A stretch of 64,000 nt of DNA from JBBCJR01 sp037190805 (GTDB taxonomy: Bacteria; Pseudomonadota; Alphaproteobacteria; Sphingomonadales; Sphingomonadaceae). Under the pieces are notes generated by a model. It saw only the letters and a list, made by a program, of their open reading frames with translations. It searched no databases and was not told the origin of the DNA. The translations under genes were made by a program, and so were the position numbers. This document shows, piece after piece, positions 16,253 to 24,698 of this stretch (positions are counted from its first letter, which is position 1; each line of letters starts with the position of its first letter). The DNA is taken from NCBI GenBank assembly GCA_037190805.1, contig JBBCJR010000012.1, forward strand, positions 13,161-77,160. Direction: 5' to 3'.

Positions 16253-16759
16253 TTGACCCGTATCATTCCCTTCGCGTTCGTCCTTTCGATCCTGCTGCCC
16301 GTTTCGGGCGCGGCGGCGCAGTCGCGCGACGCCATGGAGGGATTGTCGGGCCTGCCGGTGCCACGCTTCGTCTCGTTGAGCGCGGGCCTGGTCAACCTGC
16401 GTTCCGGGCCGGGCGATCGCTATCCGGTGTCGTGGATCTACAAGCGGCGCGGCCTGCCGGTTCTGGTCCGCAAGGAATATGGCATCTGGCGGCAGATCGA
16501 GGACCCGGACGGCACCATCGGGTGGGTCAACAAAAGCCTGATTTCGGGTACGCGCACCGGCTATGTCAAAGGTGGTCTTCAGCCGCTGAGGGCCAGCCCG
16601 CACGATGCCGCGCCGATCGTCGTCAATGCCGCCGAGGGCGTCGTCGGCACCCTGTCGAAATGCGCCTCGGGCTGGTGCCGTCTCACCATCGGCAGCCGCA
16701 CGGGCTATATCCGCACCGATAAGCTCTGGGGCGCGCTCCGCAGCGAAAAGCTGGACTAG
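16253..16759 (+). CDS. exported protein with two SH3-like domains
   Basis: A 168-residue protein with signal peptide MTRIIPFAFVLSILLPVSGA and AAA(A)Q cleavage region. The mature part has two bacterial SH3 modules: the first with GLVNLRSGPGDRYPVSWIY and GIWRQIEDPDGTIGWVNKSL, the second with LRASPHDAAPIV and CASGWCRLTIGSRTGYI. Such proteins probably bind murein or act in envelope maintenance. The TTG start at 16253 is fixed by AAAGGAGG at 16239-16246, six bases upstream. It converges with the CC_3452-type gene. Confidence 0.82.
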   Translation: MTRIIPFAFVLSILLPVSGAAAQSRDAMEGLSGLPVPRFVSLSAGLVNLRSGPGDRYPVSWIYKRRGLPVLVRKEYGIWRQIEDPDGTIGWVNKSLISGTRTGYVKGGLQPLRASPHDAAPIVVNAAEGVVGTLSKCASGWCRLTIGSRTGYIRTDKLWGALRSEKLD

Positions 16760-16800
16760 CGCTGACCCTGCATCGCGCGAATCGGGGAAACAGTCAGCGC
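16759..16800. repeat. 8-bp inverted repeat between convergent genes
   Basis: GCGCTGAC (16759-16766) and GTCAGCGC (16793-16800) are perfectly complementary across a 26-base loop, linking the last base of the SH3 gene to the end of the gene coming the other way. It could fold in both transcripts and help end them, but there is no run of T on either side. Confidence 0.3.
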
Positions 16801-17099
16801 CCCGCCTGATTGCAGCGCGCCAGCGCCTGCTCGTCGAAGGGGATATTCCCCACCGTGAACGCGGAAAGCGGCCCCACATCGCGCGCCAACCGAGAACAGA
16901 TATGGCTGTCGCGGCTGGCGCCGGTGCGGGGCGCGCTGCATCCGGCGGCGTCACACGTCCAAGCAAGCTCGGAAGAAACCAGGCGCGCCGTCTGCGCGCG
17001 TTCCGGAACGGCATGATAGCCGGTGGCCGCGGATGCCTGGCTGGTCGCGAGGACAAGAGCGGCGCCGACGGCCAAGCCGGCAAGGAACATCGCACGCAT
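16794..17099 (-). CDS. CC_3452-family small exported protein
   Basis: A 101-residue protein with a signal peptide (MRAMFLAGLAVGAALVLA, cleavage after SQASA). The mature chain has TYHAVPER-like N-terminal residues, LAWTCDAAGCSAPRTGASR with a likely disulfide pair, ICSRLARDVGPLSAFTVG and a final ALARCNQ. The order WxCxxxxC, C...LAREVG...F, AxxxCN is what I know of the uncharacterised CC_3452 family of sphingomonads and caulobacters. GGAGTCAGTC ahead of ATG 17099 sets the start. Role unknown; periplasmic location is inferred. Confidence 0.75.
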   Translation of the reverse strand: MRAMFLAGLAVGAALVLATSQASAATGYHAVPERAQTARLVSSELAWTCDAAGCSAPRTGASRDSHICSRLARDVGPLSAFTVGNIPFDEQALARCNQAGR

Positions 17100-17233
17100 G
17101 ACTGACTCCAATGTTGGTTGCGATTCGCCACCTACATGATAGAGTTTCATGATGCAACGCGATTTCCGGCGGCCGCGATGGTCTACCTCGTGATGATCTA
17201 CCCAGCGCCCGACGGCTGGCCTATGCTGCTGTC

Positions 17234-17698
17234 ATGAGTTTGTCAGATGAAGAACTAAACTGCCTGCTGGAGCAGTGCCCGATGCCCCGGGTGATGACGA
17301 TCGTCGGTGAACGCTGGTCGTTTCTGATCCTGCGCCTGGCCTTTTCCGGCATTCAGCATTTCGACCAGTTTCAGGCGATTCTGGGCATTGCCCGCAACAT
17401 CCTGTCCGATCGCTTGGGCAAGCTGGTGGAGAATGGCGTTCTGGAGCGGGTGCCAAGCCGCGACGATCGCCGGCGAATCAACTACTGCCTGACCGAGAAG
17501 GGCGAAGCGCTGCTGCCAGCATTGATCGCCCTGCGCCAGTGGGGCGAACGCTGGGAAGCCGAGGTTTGCCATAAGCCCATCATCGGCGACAAACTCACCG
17601 GCCAGCCGCTGCCGCCGGTCGTCATCCGCTCCGTCGATGGGCGAGCCTTGGGTCTGGACGATCTGTGCTGGGTCGGAGAGGAAGATACAGCGCCATGA
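17234..17698 (+). CDS. HxlR-family winged-helix transcriptional regulator
   Basis: A 154-residue DNA-binding protein. The HxlR winged helix is clear: CPMPRVMTIVGERWSFLILR, IQHFDQFQAILGIARNILSD and the wing LVENGVLERVPSRDDRRRIN, YCLTEKGEALLPAL. It overlaps the COQ9 gene by four bases, so the two are cotranslated. No Shine-Dalgarno is visible, and TATGCT at 17222-17227 lies only six bases before the ATG, consistent with a leaderless transcript. CATGA and TCATG around 17136-17152 form a small inverted repeat that may be an operator. The inducer is unknown. Confidence 0.88.
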   Translation: MSLSDEELNCLLEQCPMPRVMTIVGERWSFLILRLAFSGIQHFDQFQAILGIARNILSDRLGKLVENGVLERVPSRDDRRRINYCLTEKGEALLPALIALRQWGERWEAEVCHKPIIGDKLTGQPLPPVVIRSVDGRALGLDDLCWVGEEDTAP

Positions 17699-18354
17699 CC
17701 AGTCCCGCCGAAATGACCATCGACGAACTGCATCTGCTGATCGCTCGCGCGCTGCCGGCCGAAGCCGCCTTCGATGGCTGGAACAATACCGCCCTCGCCG
17801 CCGCCGCCACCAAGGCCGGCGTGCCTGACGAGCGGCTGCCGCTGCTGTTCCCCGGCGGCGCGGCGGAGATGGTGGAGTGGTGGACCCGCACCGCCGACGC
17901 CGACATGGCGGCGGACGTTGCCTCACGGGGCATCGACGGCCTCAAGATCCGCGAACGCATCCGTCTTGCGATCTGGGCGCGGCTGGAACGCGCCGCCCCG
18001 CATCGCGAAGCAGTGCGCCGCGCGCTGGCGATATTGGCCCGGCCGGCGAATGCGCTCCTCGCCGCACGCATCCTGTGGCGAACCACGGACGCGATGTGGC
18101 GCGCGGCCGGGGACACATCCGTCGACGCCAGCCACTATACGCGCCGCATGACCCTGGGCGGGGTTTATTCCTCGACGCTGCTGGTCTGGCTGAACGACCA
18201 GTCGGACGGCTTTGCGGATACCGCCGCCTTCCTGGACCGGCGCCTGGCCGACGTGATGCGGATCGAAAAGACCAAGGCGCGGCTGCGCGAAGCCAATCAG
18301 CGTCGTCCAAAGCTGATGCGCTTTTTGGGCCGGCTGCGTTATCCGGCCGCGTGA
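17695..18354 (+). CDS. coq9: COQ9-family ubiquinone biosynthesis protein
   Basis: A 219-residue soluble lipid-binding helper of ubiquinone synthesis, probably assisting the COQ7-type hydroxylase. The family shows in the TetR-like N-terminal half (FDGWNNTALAAAATKAGV), LKIRERIRLAIWARLE, the conserved AARILWRTTDAMWRAAGDTS and SHYTRRMTLGGVYSSTLLVW. The ATG lies inside the stop of the HxlR gene (ATGA overlap). Many alphaproteobacteria place coq9 opposite rpsU; here rpsU is about 2 kb away. Confidence 0.92.
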   Translation: MTSPAEMTIDELHLLIARALPAEAAFDGWNNTALAAAATKAGVPDERLPLLFPGGAAEMVEWWTRTADADMAADVASRGIDGLKIRERIRLAIWARLERAAPHREAVRRALAILARPANALLAARILWRTTDAMWRAAGDTSVDASHYTRRMTLGGVYSSTLLVWLNDQSDGFADTAAFLDRRLADVMRIEKTKARLREANQRRPKLMRFLGRLRYPAA

Positions 18355-18438
18355 CGGGCAACCTCCAGGGTATTCTTCGCAACCTTTGGCCGCTATGTTG
18401 CATTGCACATAGAACGCGAACACGGGAATTCGACGCTG

Positions 18439-19680
18439 ATGCTCTATGCCGCCTATGAATTGCAGCGAAGCTGGCTGGCCGGAGCCAGCGCGATGGCGGA
18501 TGCGGGCGCGACCTGGCTCGCCAACCCGGCCAATCCGTGGTCCTATAGCAGCGCCGGCCCAGTGGTGCGATCGGCGCTTGACGTGTTCGCACACGCCGCC
18601 GCCCCGCGGGGCAAGCCCGAATTCGGCTTTACCACCACTCGCGTCGATGGCCGCGACGTTGCCGTCACCGAAGAGATCACGCTTCGCAAACCCTTCGGCC
18701 AGCTGAAGCATTTTCGGCGCGAAGGCGTGACCGGGGGCGAGCGGGTTCTGGTCGTGGCGCCGATGTCTGGCCACTATGCCACCCTGCTGCGCGGGACGGT
18801 CGAGCGGCTTCTGCCTGACCACGACGTCTATGTCACCGACTGGCGTGACGCCAAGCTGGTGTCGCTGGCCGATGGCAGCTTCGATTTCGACGACTATGTC
18901 GACTATATCATCGCCTTCCTGGACGCGATCGGCGGGGGCGCCCATCTGCTCGCGGTGTGTCAGCCATCGGTGCCGGTCTATGCTGCCGTCGCCCTGATGT
19001 CGGCCGATCGACATCCCGCCCTGCCCGCCACGCTGACCATGATGGGCGGCCCGGTGGACACCCGGCGCAGCGCCACCGCGGTCAACGACGTCGCCACCAC
19101 TCGTCCGCACAGCTGGTTCGAGCAGAATGTCATTGCCACCGTACCGTCCTATTATCCGGGCGCAGGGCGCAAGGTGTATCCGGGCTTCCTGCAGCTTGCC
19201 GGATTCATGAGCATGAACCTCAGGAACCACCTGCAAAGCCACTGGGCGCTGTTCCGCCACCTCGTCGAAGGCGATGGGGAGGAAGCCGCGGCGACCAAGG
19301 CCTTCTACGATGAATATCGCTCGGTCTGCGACATGACGGCGGAGTTCTATCTCCAGACCATCGACCTCGTGTTCCAGCGCCACGCGCTGCCGACCGGCAC
19401 GCTCACCCATCGCGGCCGACCGGTCGACCCGGCCGCCATCACCGAGGTCGCCCTATTGGCGGTGGAAGGGGAACGCGACGACATTTCCGGCCTCGGCCAG
19501 ACGCGCGCCGCCCTCGACCTCGCCACCACGCTGGCGGATGACCGCAAGCAGTATCTGATGGCCAAGGGCGTCGGCCATTACGGCATCTTCAACGGCCGCC
19601 GCTGGCGCGAACAGATCGCCCCGGTCGTGGAAACCTTCATCCAGCGTCACAAGCGTCCGGCTGAATCCGCGCAAGACTGA
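18439..19680 (+). CDS. phaZ: intracellular polyhydroxyalkanoate depolymerase
   Basis: Degrades stored PHA granules to hydroxyacids. The 413-residue protein has the type I intracellular depolymerase core: VVAPMSGHYATLLRGTVERL, the nucleophile region LLAVCQPSVPVYAAVAL with Cys instead of Ser, MGGPVDTRRSATAVN, and a late acid and His pair in VEGERDDISGLGQTRAA and KGVGHYGIFNGRRW. The start is placed at ATG 18439 (MLYAAYELQRSW), the usual N-terminus of these proteins; TTG 18403 is possible. It works with the phasin encoded at 24.7-25.3 kb, although the two are not linked. Confidence 0.93.
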   Translation: MLYAAYELQRSWLAGASAMADAGATWLANPANPWSYSSAGPVVRSALDVFAHAAAPRGKPEFGFTTTRVDGRDVAVTEEITLRKPFGQLKHFRREGVTGGERVLVVAPMSGHYATLLRGTVERLLPDHDVYVTDWRDAKLVSLADGSFDFDDYVDYIIAFLDAIGGGAHLLAVCQPSVPVYAAVALMSADRHPALPATLTMMGGPVDTRRSATAVNDVATTRPHSWFEQNVIATVPSYYPGAGRKVYPGFLQLAGFMSMNLRNHLQSHWALFRHLVEGDGEEAAATKAFYDEYRSVCDMTAEFYLQTIDLVFQRHALPTGTLTHRGRPVDPAAITEVALLAVEGERDDISGLGQTRAALDLATTLADDRKQYLMAKGVGHYGIFNGRRWREQIAPVVETFIQRHKRPAESAQD

Positions 19681-19734
19681 TCCGGCCGAATCCGGAGACG
19701 AAGAACAGAACAGGCTGCAACCCGCTGGACCAAT

Positions 19735-19755
19735 TGGCGGGGACGCCGCTTTTTT
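19735..19755 (+). terminator. short rho-independent terminator after phaZ
   Basis: GGCG (19736-19739), loop GGGA, CGCC (19744-19747), then GC and six T residues (19750-19755), 55 bases past the phaZ stop. Flanking ACCAA/TTGGT can extend the pairing. The stem is short, so efficiency is uncertain. The rest of the 246-base gap holds a TCCGG/CCGGA repeat and nothing else recognised. Confidence 0.5.
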
Positions 19756-19926
19756 GGTGCGTGCGGCGCGGGATGGCGGCTCGGATCGGGACGCGCAGCC
19801 CCATGCCGATCGATCAAGAGCGACGAATCGGGATCACCGACGCGAAGTTACCGATCTCGACCTCTGCGTATAACCGCGACGGGCGCAAGCAACATTCGGC
19901 AGGACCGCGATCCGAGCCCGGCCGGC

Positions 19927-20493
19927 TTACTGCTGCGGTGCGCCGCCCATGGCACCCATCGCCTGCAATGCGGCCTGCGGCGCCATTTCGAGCAGCTCGA
20001 CGTCGAACACCAGCACCGCATTGGGTGGAATCACGCCGCCGCCTGCGCCCTCGGCGCCATAGCCGAGTTCGGGTGGAATCCACAGCCGGTACTTGCCGCC
20101 GCGCTGCATCAGCTGCAGCCCTTCGGTCATGCCGGGGATCATGCCCGCGACCGGCAGCGGCGCGGGCTGGCCGCGCTCATAGCTGGAATCGAAAACCTTG
20201 CCGTCGCTGAGCCGGCCCTCGTAATTGACCAGGGCGACGTCGGCGATGGTCGGCTTCTCGCCCTCGCCGGCCCGCAGCACCTCGTACTGAAGGCCGCTTG
20301 CCGTCTGGATGACGCCCTTCGCCTTGGCGTTCTTGGCCATAAAGGCCGGCGCCGGCAGCGAGGCGGTGACCAGCTTGTCCGTCCCGGCCCAGGCGATACC
20401 GGCGGCGATCAGCACCGCGAAGCCAATACCCAGCCACAGCTTGACCAGCGATCCACGGCGAATCGGCTGAATCGGAACAGCGGTCGTCGACAT
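19927..20493 (-). CDS. membrane-anchored FKBP-type peptidyl-prolyl isomerase
   Basis: A 188-residue protein with an N-terminal membrane anchor (LVKLWLGIGFAVLIAAGIAW) and a periplasmic FKBP domain: GLQYEVLRAGEGEKPTIAD, VNYEGRLSDGKVFDSSYERG, LPVAGMIPGMTEGLQLMQRG, YRLWIPPELGYGAEG and VLVFDVELLEMAPQ. These are the Mip/FkpA-like catalytic residues (Tyr, Phe-Asp, Ile-Pro, Tyr). It catalyses proline isomerisation during envelope protein folding. It lies 109 bases downstream of rpsU on the same strand; cotranscription is possible. Confidence 0.9.
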   Translation of the reverse strand: MSTTAVPIQPIRRGSLVKLWLGIGFAVLIAAGIAWAGTDKLVTASLPAPAFMAKNAKAKGVIQTASGLQYEVLRAGEGEKPTIADVALVNYEGRLSDGKVFDSSYERGQPAPLPVAGMIPGMTEGLQLMQRGGKYRLWIPPELGYGAEGAGGGVIPPNAVLVFDVELLEMAPQAALQAMGAMGGAPQQ

Positions 20494-20602
20494 CGCAGGT
20501 CCTTAAGTAAAGGCTGGTCGAGAAGTTAGCCGCCCACCAACGAACGAGCGACCGGATGCTTCAGCTACTTACCGGCGACCAAGCCGCCGGTCAGCGTCAA
20601 GC

Positions 20603-20809
20603 TCAACGCACCCCATCGCGCTCGGCGCGCTTGCGCTCGAGCTTGCGGGCACGACGGATCGCGGCGGCGCGCTCGCGGGCGCGCTTTTCCGACGGCTTCT
20701 CGTAATGACGGCGCAGCTTCATCTCGCGATACACGCCTTCGCGCTGAAGCTTCTTCTTGAGCGCGCGCAGGGCCTGATCGACATTGTTGTCGCGAACGAT
20801 GATTTGCAT
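20603..20809 (-). CDS. rpsU: 30S ribosomal protein S21
   Basis: A 68-residue basic protein of the small subunit, near the anti-Shine-Dalgarno region. MQIIVRDNNVDQALRALKKK at the N-terminus, then REGVYREMKLRRHYEKPSEK and a lysine/arginine-rich tail, is the S21 sequence. It is too small for homology to be in doubt. The upstream 183 bases separate it from the divergent pseudouridine synthase and must hold both promoters; I see no confident hexamers. Confidence 0.96.
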   Translation of the reverse strand: MQIIVRDNNVDQALRALKKKLQREGVYREMKLRRHYEKPSEKRARERAAAIRRARKLERKRAERDGVR

Positions 20810-20992
20810 GCGGTTCCGTCTCTTCCTTCCCAATGGCGAGTCGCCGCGCCGCCGTGGCAAGCGCAGGACAACCAAGCGAAATACAGGGTTCGCCGCGACT
20901 CTCATCGCGCCGTACTGCCGCGCGCCTAGCAGAGGCCGCCCTGATGCGCAACAATGCTGGTGAAATGACGGCCGCCGTGGCAGGCGGTGGCG

Positions 20993-21685
20993 ATGGAATG
21001 GTTCGATCGAATAATGTTCGAGGACGGCGAAGCGCTGGTCATCGACAAGCCCGCCGGCCTTGCGGTTCACCCCGGTCCGGCAACGCCGCGCAGCCTGGAG
21101 GATCATCTGGACGCACTGAAACTCGGGTTCCAGCGTTCTCCCATGCCCGTCCACCGGCTGGACCGCGATACCTCGGGCTGCCTGCTGCTGGCCCGCAATC
21201 CCAAGGCGCTGAAACGATTCGCAGCCGGGTTCGAAGCGGGCGCGGCTCGGAAAACCTATCTCGCCGTGCTCGACGGTCTGCTGGACATGGCCGACGGGGT
21301 CATCGACCTGCCGCTTGGCAAGCGGTCGACCAAGGCGGACGGCTGGCGCATCGTCGTCGACCCCAAGGGCAAGCCGTCGCGCACCCGCTGGCGCCTGCTC
21401 GACCAGCAGGGCGGTCGCGCGCTGGTGGCGTTCATGCCGGAAACCGGACGCACCCATCAAATTCGTGTCCACGCTGCCGAGGGGCTGGGCGCGCCGGTGC
21501 TGGGCGACCCGGTCTATGGACGTGGCGGCAGCGGAATGCTGCTTCACGCTCGCGGCCTCGTCCTGCCGCGCGAGGGCAAGCCCGCGATCGCCGCTACAGC
21601 GCCGGTACCGGCGAGCTTTGCCGCCGCAGGCTTTGCCGCCGCCGACCGTCACCTTGTCGGCGCGGACGGCGGGGCGGTTGACTAG
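20993..21685 (+). CDS. RluA-family pseudouridine synthase
   Basis: A 230-residue RNA-modifying enzyme that isomerises uridine in rRNA or tRNA. VIDKPAGLAVHPGP opens the domain; the catalytic Asp is in PVHRLDRDTSGCLLLARN; GAARKTYLAVLDGL, PETGRTHQIRVHAA and LGDPVYG follow in the standard order. There is no S4 domain. ATG 20993 is supported by AGGCGG five bases upstream; GTG 20987 is possible. Its stop overlaps the start of the DUF1345 gene by eight bases. The exact target base is not predictable. Confidence 0.9.
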   Translation: MEWFDRIMFEDGEALVIDKPAGLAVHPGPATPRSLEDHLDALKLGFQRSPMPVHRLDRDTSGCLLLARNPKALKRFAAGFEAGAARKTYLAVLDGLLDMADGVIDLPLGKRSTKADGWRIVVDPKGKPSRTRWRLLDQQGGRALVAFMPETGRTHQIRVHAAEGLGAPVLGDPVYGRGGSGMLLHARGLVLPREGKPAIAATAPVPASFAAAGFAAADRHLVGADGGAVD

Positions 21686-22321
21686 GCCCCGCCCGCGCCA
21701 GGCGGTGAGTGCCTGGCGGTTCCTGCTGTTCATCGCTGCGCTCGCCCTGGGCAGCCTTGCCGCCATTCCCGCCTTCGGGTGGAGCCACGGCTTCCTGATC
21801 GCCTTCGATGTCGCGGCGCTGCTGTTCATCGCCAGCGTCGGCGGGTTGCTCTGGAGCGACCGTGATGCCGCCGGGCGTCGCGCCCGGGCGCAGCGCAACG
21901 ATGCCAATCGGTGGCTGTTGCTCGCGATCAGCGGCGTCGTGTCACTGGCGGTGCTGGTGGCGGTCGGCGTCGAGCTTGCGGACCGCGACATCGGTGCCGG
22001 CCGGGAAGCGCTGGTGCTGGCGACGCTGGTGCTGGCCTGGCTGTTCTCGAACCTCGTCTATGCACTGCACTATGCCCATGTCTTCTATCGGCCGGCGACG
22101 AGACGCGACGAGGCGAGGCGAGGCTGGATTTTCCCGGAACGAGCGAACCCGACTACTGGGACTTCATCTATTTCGCCTTCACCCTCGGCATGACGTTCCA
22201 GACCTCGGACGTGAACATTCACGACCGTCACATCCGGCGCGCCGTCACCATCCACTGCCTGGCGGCGTTCGTGTTCAACCTCGGCGTCATCGCCTTCGTC
22301 ATCAACACGCTGGGACGTTAA
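21678..22321 (+). pseudogene. DUF1345 membrane protein broken by a frameshift
   Basis: Two overlapping frames together encode one DUF1345 protein of about 212 residues. The first frame (TTG 21678; GTG 21705 is an alternative) has four membrane segments, including FLLFIAALALGSLAAIPAFG and LVLATLVLAWLFSNLVYALH, up to HYAHVFYRP. The family core then continues in another frame: LDFPGTSEPDYWDFIYFAFT, GMTFQTSDVNI and the last membrane segment, to the stop at 22321. The break is at the triplicated GAGGC at 22110-22124; deleting one copy joins DEAR to LDFPGTSEPDYW exactly. It is either a real mutation, a reversible switch or an assembly error. Confidence 0.75.
22110..22124. repeat. three tandem copies of the pentamer GAGGC
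   Basis: GAGGC is repeated three times without interruption at the point where the DUF1345 reading frame breaks. Two copies restore the frame, three do not. A five-base unit always changes frame when copies are gained or lost, so this is a possible slippage site. Confidence 0.85.
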
Positions 22322-22366
22322 AGTTGCCGGAATCAGAGGCTCAGGACGACCGGGAGATCGACTTGC

Positions 22367-22897
22367 ATGGCGAAGCTGATATTCGCGTTGAACCAGTCCT
22401 TGGACGGCTATGTCGACCATATGGCATTTGCGCCCGATCTCGTGCTCTTCCGTCATTTCATCGACGACGTGCGCAGCCTCGCTGGAACCATCTACGGTCG
22501 CCGCATGTACGAGGTGATGCGCTATTGGGATGAAGATCGCGCCGAATGGAACGCCGACGAACGCGATTATGCGACGGCGTGGCGGAGCCAGCCGAAGTGG
22601 GTGGTGTCCCGCTCGCTCAAGACCCTCGGCCCCAACGCCACCCTCATCGAGGAGGAGGTCGAGGCAACGATATGCCGGCTGAAGGCCAAACTCGACGGCG
22701 AGATTGAAGTTTCAGGACCGGAACTGGCGCACAGCCTGACCGAACTCGGCCTTGTCGATGAGTATCGGCTTTATCTGCATCCCGTCGTGCTGGGTCGGGG
22801 CAAGCCGCTGTTTGCCGGCCCCCGACCGCCGCTGCATCTCGTGGCCAGCGACCGCATCGGCGAGGACGTGATCAGATTGACCTACGTCCCAGCCTGA
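22367..22897 (+). CDS. dihydrofolate reductase-fold protein (RibD C-terminal type)
   Basis: A 176-residue protein of the YyaP/RibD-C group, not classical FolA. MAKLIFALNQSLDGYVDHM opens the sheet, TIYGRRMYEVMRYW and KWVVSRSLKTLG follow, then the nucleotide-binding EIEVSGPELAHSLTELGLVD, EYRLYLHPVVLGRGKPLF and a final IRLTYVPA. NADPH-dependent reduction is likely; the substrate is unknown. A weak site precedes the ATG. It follows the broken DUF1345 gene by 45 bases and may share its transcript. Confidence 0.85.
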   Translation: MAKLIFALNQSLDGYVDHMAFAPDLVLFRHFIDDVRSLAGTIYGRRMYEVMRYWDEDRAEWNADERDYATAWRSQPKWVVSRSLKTLGPNATLIEEEVEATICRLKAKLDGEIEVSGPELAHSLTELGLVDEYRLYLHPVVLGRGKPLFAGPRPPLHLVASDRIGEDVIRLTYVPA

Positions 22898-22968
22898 TCA
22901 CGCGCTCAGCCCGACGCCTGCCGGTCTGGCAGGGGCAGTCAGGGCCGGCCCATGGTCGGGTCGCCCGC

Positions 22969-24084
22969 TCAAGCAGCGCGCAAGGCGTTCGCGGCTTCGA
23001 TCTCGGTTGCCTTGGCCTCGACCAGGCGGACGATGTGGTCGATCATGTCGGCGTCCTGCACCGTGTGGTCGGTAACGCCGGACAGATAGACCATGTGCTT
23101 GCCCGCCCCGCCGCCGGTCAGGCCGATGTCGGTTTCCCGCGCTTCGCCCGGCCCGTTGACGACGCAGCCGAGAATCGACAGCGACAGCGGGGTCGCGATG
23201 TGGGCCAGACGCTCCTCCAGAACCTGCACCGTCTTGACGACGTCGAAGCCCTGCCGGGCGCAGGACGGGCAGGACACCACCCTGACGCCGCGGTGGCGGA
23301 TGCCGAGACCCTTCAATATCTCGAACCCGACCCGCACTTCCTCCACCGGGTCGGCGGACAGCGAGACGCGCAGCGTGTCACCGATCCCCGCCCACAGCAG
23401 CGAACCGATGCCGATCGCCGACTTGACCGTGCCACCGACCAGCCCCCCGGCTTCCGTGATGCCAAGATGCAGGGGGTAGTCACAGGCGTCGGCCAATCCC
23501 TGATAGGCGGCAACGGCCAGGAACACGTCCGATGCCTTGACCGCGATCTTGAACTCGCGAAAATCGGCGTCCTCGAGCAGCCTGGCATGATCCAGCGCTG
23601 ATTCGACCAACGCCTCGGGGCAGGGCTCGGCATATTTTTCGAGGAGATGCTTCTCGAGGCTGCCAGCATTGACGCCGATCCGCATCGAGCAGCCATTGGC
23701 CTTCGCCGCCCGCACCACTTCCGCGACGCGCGCCGCCGATCCGATGTTGCCGGGGTTGATCCTGAGACAGGCCGCGCCAGCGTCCGCCGCCTCCAGCGCG
23801 CGCTTGTAGTGGAAATGGATGTCGGCGACGATCGGCACGCGGACGGCGCGGACAATCTGCTTCAGCGCCGCCGTCGATTCCTCGTCGGGGCAGGACACGC
23901 GGACGATATCGGCACCCGCGTCCTCGCAGGCGCGAATCTGGTCGATCGTGCCCTTGACGTCGCTGGTCAGCGTATTGGTCATCGTCTGCACCGTCACCGG
24001 CGCATCGCCCCCGACCGGAACGGCGCCGACCATGATCTGGCGGCTGGTGCGGCGGTGGATATCGCGCCAAGGGCGGACGGACAT
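22969..24084 (-). CDS. ispG: 4-hydroxy-3-methylbut-2-enyl diphosphate synthase
   Basis: Iron-sulfur enzyme of the MEP isoprenoid pathway converting MEcPP to HMBPP. The 371-residue protein has the TIM-barrel start VQTMTNTLTSDVKGT, DADIVRVSCP-like strand (GADIVRVSCPDEES), ADIHFHYKRAL and the cluster ligands CPSCARQGFDVV and LGCVVNGPGEARETDIG. AAGGAGCTATTCG ahead of the ATG sets the start. Length matches the bacterial short form. clpS lies downstream on the same strand, 47 bases away in the opposite order (clpS is upstream). Confidence 0.96.
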   Translation of the reverse strand: MSVRPWRDIHRRTSRQIMVGAVPVGGDAPVTVQTMTNTLTSDVKGTIDQIRACEDAGADIVRVSCPDEESTAALKQIVRAVRVPIVADIHFHYKRALEAADAGAACLRINPGNIGSAARVAEVVRAAKANGCSMRIGVNAGSLEKHLLEKYAEPCPEALVESALDHARLLEDADFREFKIAVKASDVFLAVAAYQGLADACDYPLHLGITEAGGLVGGTVKSAIGIGSLLWAGIGDTLRVSLSADPVEEVRVGFEILKGLGIRHRGVRVVSCPSCARQGFDVVKTVQVLEERLAHIATPLSLSILGCVVNGPGEARETDIGLTGGGAGKHMVYLSGVTDHTVQDADMIDHIVRLVEAKATEIEAANALRAA

Positions 24085-24131
24085 CGAATAGCTCCTTCAG
24101 CCGGACACAGCCGCGCGCGGCGACACGCCCG

Positions 24132-24455
24132 TCAGGCCTTTTCCAGCGTGCATTGCAGCGGGTGCTGATTCTCGCGGGCGAAGTCGATCACCTGGCTCGC
24201 CTTGGATTCGGCGACTTCATAAGGAAAGATGCCGCACACGCCGACGCCGCGCTGATGGACATGCAGCATGACACGGGTCGCATCCTCCATCGACATGCGG
24301 AACACCCGCTGCAGGACGAGGACGACAAACTCCATCGGCGTATAATCGTCGTTCAGCATCAACACCTTGTAGAGCGACGGCTTGCGGGTTTTCGGCTTCG
24401 TCTTGGTCGCGACGCCATAATCCTGATCGGGATCGACCGGCTGCTCATCAGCCAT
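24132..24455 (-). CDS. clpS: ATP-dependent Clp protease adaptor ClpS
   Basis: A 107-residue adaptor that delivers N-degron proteins to ClpAP. The acidic flexible N-terminus (MADEQPVDPDQDYG) is followed by the folded domain with KVLMLNDDYTPMEFVVLVL, the peptide-pocket residues (Asn-Asp-Asp, Met), MSMEDATRVMLHVHQRGVG and VCGIFPYEVAESKASQVID. ATG 24455 matches the usual start; no good Shine-Dalgarno is visible, and ATG 24491 is a longer alternative. ClpA itself is not in the window. Confidence 0.93.
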   Translation of the reverse strand: MADEQPVDPDQDYGVATKTKPKTRKPSLYKVLMLNDDYTPMEFVVLVLQRVFRMSMEDATRVMLHVHQRGVGVCGIFPYEVAESKASQVIDFARENQHPLQCTLEKA

Positions 24456-24640
24456 CGATTTCGGACAAGGGACAGGCTGGGCAGACAACATCGAGTATAT
24501 CATCCAATCGGCAAACCGGCCGTCAGGGCAGAGCGCCATCATATGGGAAGCGGCCGTGCCGCGACAAGTCCGGCGCGCGGCGGGTCGATTTTCCCCTTGT
24601 GGCACGGAAGCCCAACGAAGACGGCCCATCGCCAGTCATG

Positions 24641-24676
24641 AAAAAGGGCGAGACGCCGCAGCGCCCCGCCCCTTTT
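24641..24676 (-). terminator. rho-independent terminator after the phasin gene
   Basis: Minus strand: AAAAGGGGCG and CGCCCTTTTT pair with one bulged base, with a GC-rich inner region, ending in five T at 24645-24641. It lies 23 bases past the phasin stop. The same sequence can act only weakly in the other direction. Together with nothing else recognised it fills the 243-base gap between the phasin and clpS. Confidence 0.6.
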
Positions 24677-24698
24677 CAAAGATCACGATTGCGGCCGA

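Noticed and set aside
20571..20600. ACCGGCG/CGCCGGT stem after rpsU as a terminator
   Set aside because: The stem is only seven pairs, and the minus-strand bases that follow (AAGTAGCTGAA) are not a T run.
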